A program made the translations under genes and the position numbers. The notes under the pieces are model-generated. The model was not told the DNA's origin. It saw nothing but the letters and a program-made list of their open reading frames with translations, and searched no databases. A stretch of 10,169 nt of DNA from Maricaulis sp. Its GTDB lineage: Bacteria; Pseudomonadota; Alphaproteobacteria; Caulobacterales; Maricaulaceae. This document shows, in pieces, positions 7,626 to 10,169 of this stretch. Numbering within the stretch: position 1 is the stretch's first letter; each line of letters begins with the position of its first letter. The DNA is taken from the NCBI GenBank assembly GCA_002694345.1, contig NZLV01000197.1:1-10169 (forward strand), in the 5' to 3' direction.

Positions 7626-7823
7626 TCAGCTGGCCTCCAGCGTACGGGCTTCGTCCGGCAGCATGATCGGAATGCCGTCGCGGATCGGATAAGCCAGGCC
7701 GGCGCCTTCGGAAACCAGTTCCTGGGCGTCACGGTCGTAGGTCAGCGGACCGCGCGTGACCGGGCAAACCAGGATTTCCAGCAGTTTCGGATCGACATCG
7801 CGTTGGGCTTGCGGCTCGCTCAT
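7626..7823 (-). CDS. Trm112-family protein lacking the zinc cysteines
   Basis: The 65-residue protein resembles bacterial Trm112/YcaR: DPKLLEILVCPVTRGPL (11-27), then YDRDAQELVSEGAGLAYPIRDGIPIMLPDEAR (29-60). In archaea and eukaryotes Trm112 activates several methyltransferases that act on tRNA, rRNA and release factors; the bacterial role is less certain. E. coli YcaR keeps a CPxC plus further cysteine, whereas here only C20 remains (CPVT in place of CPVC), so a zinc knuckle is unlikely. This form is, from memory, common in alphaproteobacteria. The ribosome binding site AAGGA lies 8 nt before the ATG and overlaps the TAA of cnoX (TAAGGA), so the two genes are probably translated together. 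The DUF971 gene starts one base after its TGA. Confidence 0.88.
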   Translation of the reverse strand: MSEPQAQRDVDPKLLEILVCPVTRGPLTYDRDAQELVSEGAGLAYPIRDGIPIMLPDEARTLEAS

Positions 7824-7834
7824 CGGTTTCTTCC

Positions 7835-8749
7835 TTACGAGAACAGGATGGAGGAGAGGCGACGGCGGCCATCCTTGGCCACATCGCTCATCGGCCCGGC
7901 GGCCTCGAAGACTTTCAGCAAAAGGGTCCGAGCGGCCTGATCATTCCATTCGCGATCCAGGGCAGTGATGGCAATCAGCTGGTCCACTGCACCTTGATGA
8001 TCGCCGCTCGCCACCAGGGCCTCGGCCAGGTCGTAGCGGGCCTGAAGGTTGGACGGGTCAGCGTCGACCTGGCCGCGCAGAGCGGCGGTCTCCGCATCAT
8101 CACCCGGCTCACCGGAGGCCAGATCAAGCGCTGTACGGGCCCCGACCACTGCCGGATCGTCCGCCCGGTCTTCGGGTACATGGGTGAGGATTTCGCGGGC
8201 CTTGTCGATATCGCCATTCTTGAGCCAGACGCGAGCCAGACCGGCCAGTGCCGCCGGATGCCCGGGATCCACTTGGAGCACGCCGGCAAAATCCTGGGAT
8301 GCACCGCCCAGATCGCCGGAATCGAGAGCGGCCATGCCGCGGTCCACCATGGCTTTCAGTTCTGCCTCGCCAGGACCTTTGCCGGTGATGCGCTGGATGA
8401 AATCCTTGATCTGGCTTTCGGGCAGGGCGCCCATGAAACCGTCGACCGGTTGTCCATCCTTGAAGGCGAACACGGCCGGAATGGATTGCACGCGCAATTG
8501 CTGGGCGATGCCCGGATTCTCGTCGATATTGATCTTGACCAGCTTCACTTCGCCGCCGGCGTCCAGCACAGCTTTCTCGATGACCGGGCCGAGCTGGCGG
8601 CAGGGACCACACCACGGGGCCCAGAAATCCACGATGACAGGAACTTCGCGCGACGGTTCGACCACGTCGGCCATGAAGGTCTGGTCGGTGGAGTCCTTGA
8701 CGAGTTCGCCGCCCGGCGCGTCGCCTTCGGAACCTGTGAAGAGGGTCAT
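7835..8749 (-). CDS. cnoX: CnoX chaperedoxin (thioredoxin-TPR protein, YbbN family)
   Basis: This 304-residue protein joins a thioredoxin domain (about 15-122) to a TPR-like helical region (about 128-304). The thioredoxin part has VDFWAPWCGPCRQLGPV with the active WCGPC at 46-50, and the cis-proline in SIPAVFAF at P91. The helical part holds repeats such as AALAGLARVWLKNGDIDKA and ARYDLAEALVASGDHQGA. CnoX holds unfolding proteins during stress, protects their cysteines and passes them to GroEL and DnaK. E. coli CnoX has lost the CxxC motif, whereas the Caulobacter protein keeps it and is a working thiol reductase, so this one should be redox active. The start at ATG 8749 follows AAGGA with 8 nt spacing; a GTG at 8773 gives eight more residues but a poor ribosome site. 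Its stop overlaps the ribosome site of the Trm112 gene. Confidence 0.92.
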   Translation of the reverse strand: MTLFTGSEGDAPGGELVKDSTDQTFMADVVEPSREVPVIVDFWAPWCGPCRQLGPVIEKAVLDAGGEVKLVKINIDENPGIAQQLRVQSIPAVFAFKDGQPVDGFMGALPESQIKDFIQRITGKGPGEAELKAMVDRGMAALDSGDLGGASQDFAGVLQVDPGHPAALAGLARVWLKNGDIDKAREILTHVPEDRADDPAVVGARTALDLASGEPGDDAETAALRGQVDADPSNLQARYDLAEALVASGDHQGAVDQLIAITALDREWNDQAARTLLLKVFEAAGPMSDVAKDGRRRLSSILFS

Positions 8750-8758
8750 CGGGGTCTT

Positions 8759-8808
8759 CCTTGCACTATTCACCCCTTAGTTGGACGTCCTGCGCGCCGG
8801 ATGCAAGG
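8759..8808 (-). promoter_or_regulatory. Possible SD-sequestering stem in the proXp-ala/cnoX gap
   Basis: In the mRNA sense, CCTTGCAT begins two bases after the proXp-ala TGA and can pair with GTGCAAGG just before cnoX (seven Watson-Crick pairs plus one G-U). The 3' arm includes the AAGG of the cnoX ribosome binding site. The enclosed stretch of about 34 bases contains the self-complementary GGACGTCC. A ribosome stopping at the proXp-ala stop codon would cover the 5' arm and free the cnoX site, so this could be a coupling device or a heat-sensitive switch. The complementarity is seen; function is inference. Confidence 0.3.
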
Positions 8809-8810
8809 CG

Positions 8811-9332
8811 TCACTGCGCCGCGTCGGCGTCATCCAGCAGGGTGGAAAAATCGAAGATCTCGACCTCATGTCCGGTCGCCTCGGCAAAGCGCACGAGGTC
8901 GGCGCAGGACACGGCAGTCGTCGCGTCATTGCTGAGTGGATGGAAATTGACCGGATCATGCCGGGTCAGCGCGGCATCGAGAATGAAGCGCACGCGGTGC
9001 TCGGTGTCGTTGATCAGGGCAAAGGCGGTGACGGAACCGGGCCGGACACCCAGAATCTCGTGCATCCTTTCTTCCTTGCCGAAGGAAAGGCGGCCGCAGC
9101 CCAGATGCGGATGCAGTTTGTTGATGCGGATCTGCGTCTCACCGAGCGCCGAGATCAGGATGAGCTGACTCTTCTTGTCTACCAGGAACAGGTTCTTGGT
9201 ATGACCGCCCGGCATTTCAGCCTTGATGGCTTCGCCCTCGGCGACCGTGAAAACAGGCGGATGGTCGACCGTGGAATGCGGGATTCCAAGGTGATCGAGC
9301 AGGTTGAAGAGGTCGGTCCGGGTCGCGGGCAT
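8811..9332 (-). CDS. Prolyl-tRNA deacylase ProXp-ala (YbaK/EbsC-like trans-editing factor)
   Basis: This 173-residue single-domain protein is of the INS/YbaK superfamily. It hydrolyses Ala wrongly attached to tRNA-Pro, in place of an editing domain that many alphaproteobacterial ProRS enzymes lack. Landmarks are HPPVFTVAEGEAIKAEMPGG (24-43), HTKNLFLVDKK (44-54) with the catalytic-type lysine K46 next to N47, GVRPGSVTAFALIND (95-109) with the GxxxP-type loop, and FHPLSNDATTAVS (130-142), which sits where the family recognises the substrate. The catalytic lysine corresponds to K45 of the studied Caulobacter ProXp-ala. YbaK (Cys-tRNA) is the main alternative, but length and the PGGHTKNLFL motif fit ProXp-ala better. 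The ATG has only a weak ribosome site (AGG). It leads the minus-strand cluster, with cnoX 61 nt downstream. Confidence 0.9.
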   Translation of the reverse strand: MPATRTDLFNLLDHLGIPHSTVDHPPVFTVAEGEAIKAEMPGGHTKNLFLVDKKSQLILISALGETQIRINKLHPHLGCGRLSFGKEERMHEILGVRPGSVTAFALINDTEHRVRFILDAALTRHDPVNFHPLSNDATTAVSCADLVRFAEATGHEVEIFDFSTLLDDADAAQ

Positions 9333-9385
9333 GAGCCTGTTGAAGCGTGCGACTGCGTCATATGCAAGAGGACGGAATCAGGTGC

Positions 9386-9414
9386 TTGCAATTATCCGGC
9401 GTTTGCGCGATATA
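9386..9414 (+). promoter_or_regulatory. Likely promoter of the tRNA-Gly gene
   Basis: TTGCAA (9386-9391) and GATATA (9409-9414) are separated by 17 bases, giving a moderate sigma-70-like match. The start of transcription would be near 9420 and the tRNA begins at 9454, leaving a leader of about 33 nt for RNase P to remove. The GC-rich run after the -10 box resembles the discriminators of stable-RNA promoters under stringent control. The same gap must also hold the minus-strand promoter of proXp-ala, for which no good boxes were seen. A GAATC (GANTC, CcrM-type) methylation site lies at 9375-9379. Confidence 0.45.
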
Positions 9415-9453
9415 CCCCGCTCCCCGGCGGGGCCTCGGCCCTGCAAATCGTGA

Positions 9454-9528
9454 GCGGGCGTAGCTCAGGGGTAGAGCGTCACCTTGCCAAGGTGAATGTC
9501 GTGAGTTCGAATCTCATCGCCCGCTCCA
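9454..9528 (+). tRNA. tRNA-Gly (anticodon GCC)
   Basis: A full cloverleaf can be drawn. The acceptor stem pairs GCGGGCG (9454-9460) with CGCCCGC (9518-9524), all seven pairs Watson-Crick. The D arm is GCTC/GAGC around AGGGGTA. The anticodon stem TCACC/GGTGA encloses the loop TTGCCAA, with anticodon GCC at 9486-9488. The T arm is GTGAG-TTCGAAT-CTCAT. The discriminator is T9525, as expected for tRNA-Gly, and CCA is encoded at 9526-9528. It reads GGC and GGT codons, abundant in this GC-rich genome. No intron or nearby integrase gene is seen. Confidence 0.98.
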
Positions 9529-9622
9529 TTCTCTCTTTCATGGATCGATCTGAATTGGCCGCCGCACAGCTGTGTCTGCGCGCGCGATGATCCTGTCGAC
9601 GGGCCGGAATGGGGCTGGAAAG
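9529..9622. other. Gap between tRNA-Gly and the XRE terminator
   Basis: No open frame with a ribosome site is convincing here. A perfect 10-bp palindrome, CACAGCTGTG, lies at 9565-9574. There is no stem followed by a T run on the plus strand, so the tRNA-Gly transcript has no clear intrinsic terminator. The short pyrimidine run just after the tRNA (TTCTCTCTTTC) may serve as a processing or Rho-related signal; this is speculative. Confidence 0.4.
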
Positions 9623-9648
9623 AAAAACGCCCGGCTGAGAGCCGGGCG
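9623..9648 (-). terminator. Rho-independent terminator of the XRE regulator gene
   Basis: On the minus strand an 8-bp perfect GC-rich stem, CGCCCGGC/GCCGGGCG, with a 5-base loop (TCTCA) is followed at once by TTTTTCTTT. It begins about five bases after the TGA of the XRE gene. On the plus strand there is no T run after the stem, so it should act on minus-strand transcription only, stopping read-through against the convergent tRNA-Gly gene. Confidence 0.9.
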
Positions 9649-9652
9649 CTGA

Positions 9653-10039
9653 TCAATCTGCGAGGGAGCGAAGCAGGTCGATGACCCGTCGCCGGACCGT
9701 TTGGTCCTTGATCGCGGAGAACGCGGAAGCCAGTGCAAGGCCGTCCGGTGAAGCGATGAAATCATAGAGCGTGTCGGAATCCGTGCCCTTCAGTTCCGAC
9801 GATCCGTCTTCTTCGAGGCCTTCGAAGAAATAGGAGACCGGGACTTCCATCACCTTGGCGACATGGAACAGACGGCTGGCACCGATACGATTGGTGCCGC
9901 GCTCGTATTTCTGGACCTGTTGGAAGGTGACGCCCAGTTTTTCGCCCAGCTCGGACTGGCTCATTTCCAGCAGGCTGCGACGAAGCCGGAGGCGCGCGCC
10001 AACATGCTGGTCGATACTCGTTGGTCCCCTAGCGCTCAT
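9653..10039 (-). CDS. XRE-family transcriptional regulator (PraR-like)
   Basis: This 128-residue regulator has an N-terminal Cro/CI-type helix-turn-helix. HVGARLRLRRSLLEMSQSELGEKLGVTFQQVQKYERGTNRIGASRLFHVAKVMEVPVSYFFEG spans residues 12-74, with the recognition helix near TFQQVQKYERG (38-48). The pattern ITFQQ(I/V)QKYE(R/K)G.NR(V/I)GASRL with a trailing VPVS(F/Y)FFE is that of a large alphaproteobacterial group that includes rhizobial PraR, a regulator of quorum sensing, attachment and biofilm genes. The C-terminal part (80-128) ends in basic helix DQTVRRRVIDLLRSL. Targets here are unknown. The ATG is preceded by GAGGA at short spacing (4 nt). It is a single-gene unit, closed by a strong terminator, convergent with tRNA-Gly. 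Confidence 0.88.
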   Translation of the reverse strand: MSARGPTSIDQHVGARLRLRRSLLEMSQSELGEKLGVTFQQVQKYERGTNRIGASRLFHVAKVMEVPVSYFFEGLEEDGSSELKGTDSDTLYDFIASPDGLALASAFSAIKDQTVRRRVIDLLRSLAD

Positions 10040-10169
10040 TTCATCCTCATTGTTGTGGTTTTATGACTGTTATGTCGCTGAACTCGCTTGGGTGACAGAA
10101 TTCATCACGAAACCAAAGATTTTTCTTACGATCGAACAGCTTGGTAATCCAGTCGCCTACACATTTAAC
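10040..10169. promoter_or_regulatory. Upstream region of the XRE gene, with a possible operator
   Basis: These 130 bases are visibly richer in A/T than the rest of the window and hold no convincing gene. An inverted repeat GTGA-N9-TCAC centred on GAATTC lies at 10092-10108, about 53-70 bases upstream of the ATG. Nearer the gene, two TTATG copies at 10061-10065 and 10070-10074 are nine bases apart. Either could be an operator, for instance for autoregulation as often seen in XRE proteins. No clear -35/-10 pair was identified. Evidence is weak. Confidence 0.3.

Noticed and set aside
7625..7732. A 36-codon extension of the DUF971 protein
   Set aside because: It overlaps the Trm112-like gene in another frame, and GGAGG is correctly placed for the ATG at 7624.
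9454..9528. tRNA-Gly as an integration site of a mobile element
   Set aside because: No integrase, no repeat of the tRNA 3' end and no foreign-looking genes are seen on either side within the window.
9565..9574. Palindrome CACAGCTGTG as a terminator of tRNA-Gly
   Set aside because: It has no loop and no following T run.
1..10169. CRISPR array, insertion sequence, toxin-antitoxin or phage-defence genes
   Set aside because: No spaced direct repeats, transposase motifs, terminal inverted repeats or defence-type domains were seen; the genes are of core type with even codon use.

Overview
The window looks like chromosomal DNA from an alphaproteobacterium, most likely the Caulobacterales/Maricaulales (Hyphomonadaceae or Maricaulis-like) group. 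This is an inference from high GC content, the FtsK and UbiH types, a WCGPC-containing chaperedoxin, a PraR-like XRE regulator and a Trm112 protein that has lost its zinc cysteines. No mobile element, phage gene, CRISPR array or integrase is visible, and the content is mainly housekeeping.

Region 1 (1-4362, minus strand) reads right to left as ftsK (DNA translocase), an EamA-type DMT transporter joined to ftsK by a TAATG stop/start overlap, an exported SMP-30/gluconolactonase-like beta-propeller, and the first 20 codons of another exported protein that runs off the left edge. Region 2 (4363-4461) is a 99-bp divergent promoter region with a near-consensus CtrA-type site. Region 3 (4462-5748, plus strand) is a UbiH/COQ6-family flavin monooxygenase that probably acts in ubiquinone synthesis.

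Region 4 (5761-9332, minus strand) is a tight cluster. From right to left it holds ProXp-ala (a trans-editing deacylase for mischarged tRNA-Pro), CnoX (thioredoxin-TPR chaperedoxin), a Trm112-like protein, a DUF971 protein, a Gfo/Idh/MocA oxidoreductase and a periplasmic DsrE-like protein. Gaps are 61, 11, 1, -4 and 35 nt, so at least cnoX through the oxidoreductase gene are probably co-transcribed and translationally coupled. The theme is protein quality control (translation fidelity, oxidative proteostasis, methyltransferase partner), with less clear partners downstream.

Region 5 (9333-10169) holds a plus-strand tRNA-Gly(GCC) with its own promoter and encoded CCA, then a minus-strand PraR-like XRE regulator with a strong intrinsic terminator, and an AT-richer upstream region with a possible operator.

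The best leads for follow-up are a predicted stem that pairs the cnoX ribosome binding site with sequence just after the proXp-ala stop codon, the CtrA-like site between ftsK and ubiH, and two genes lying between ftsK and what may be lolA. No clearly new system is seen.
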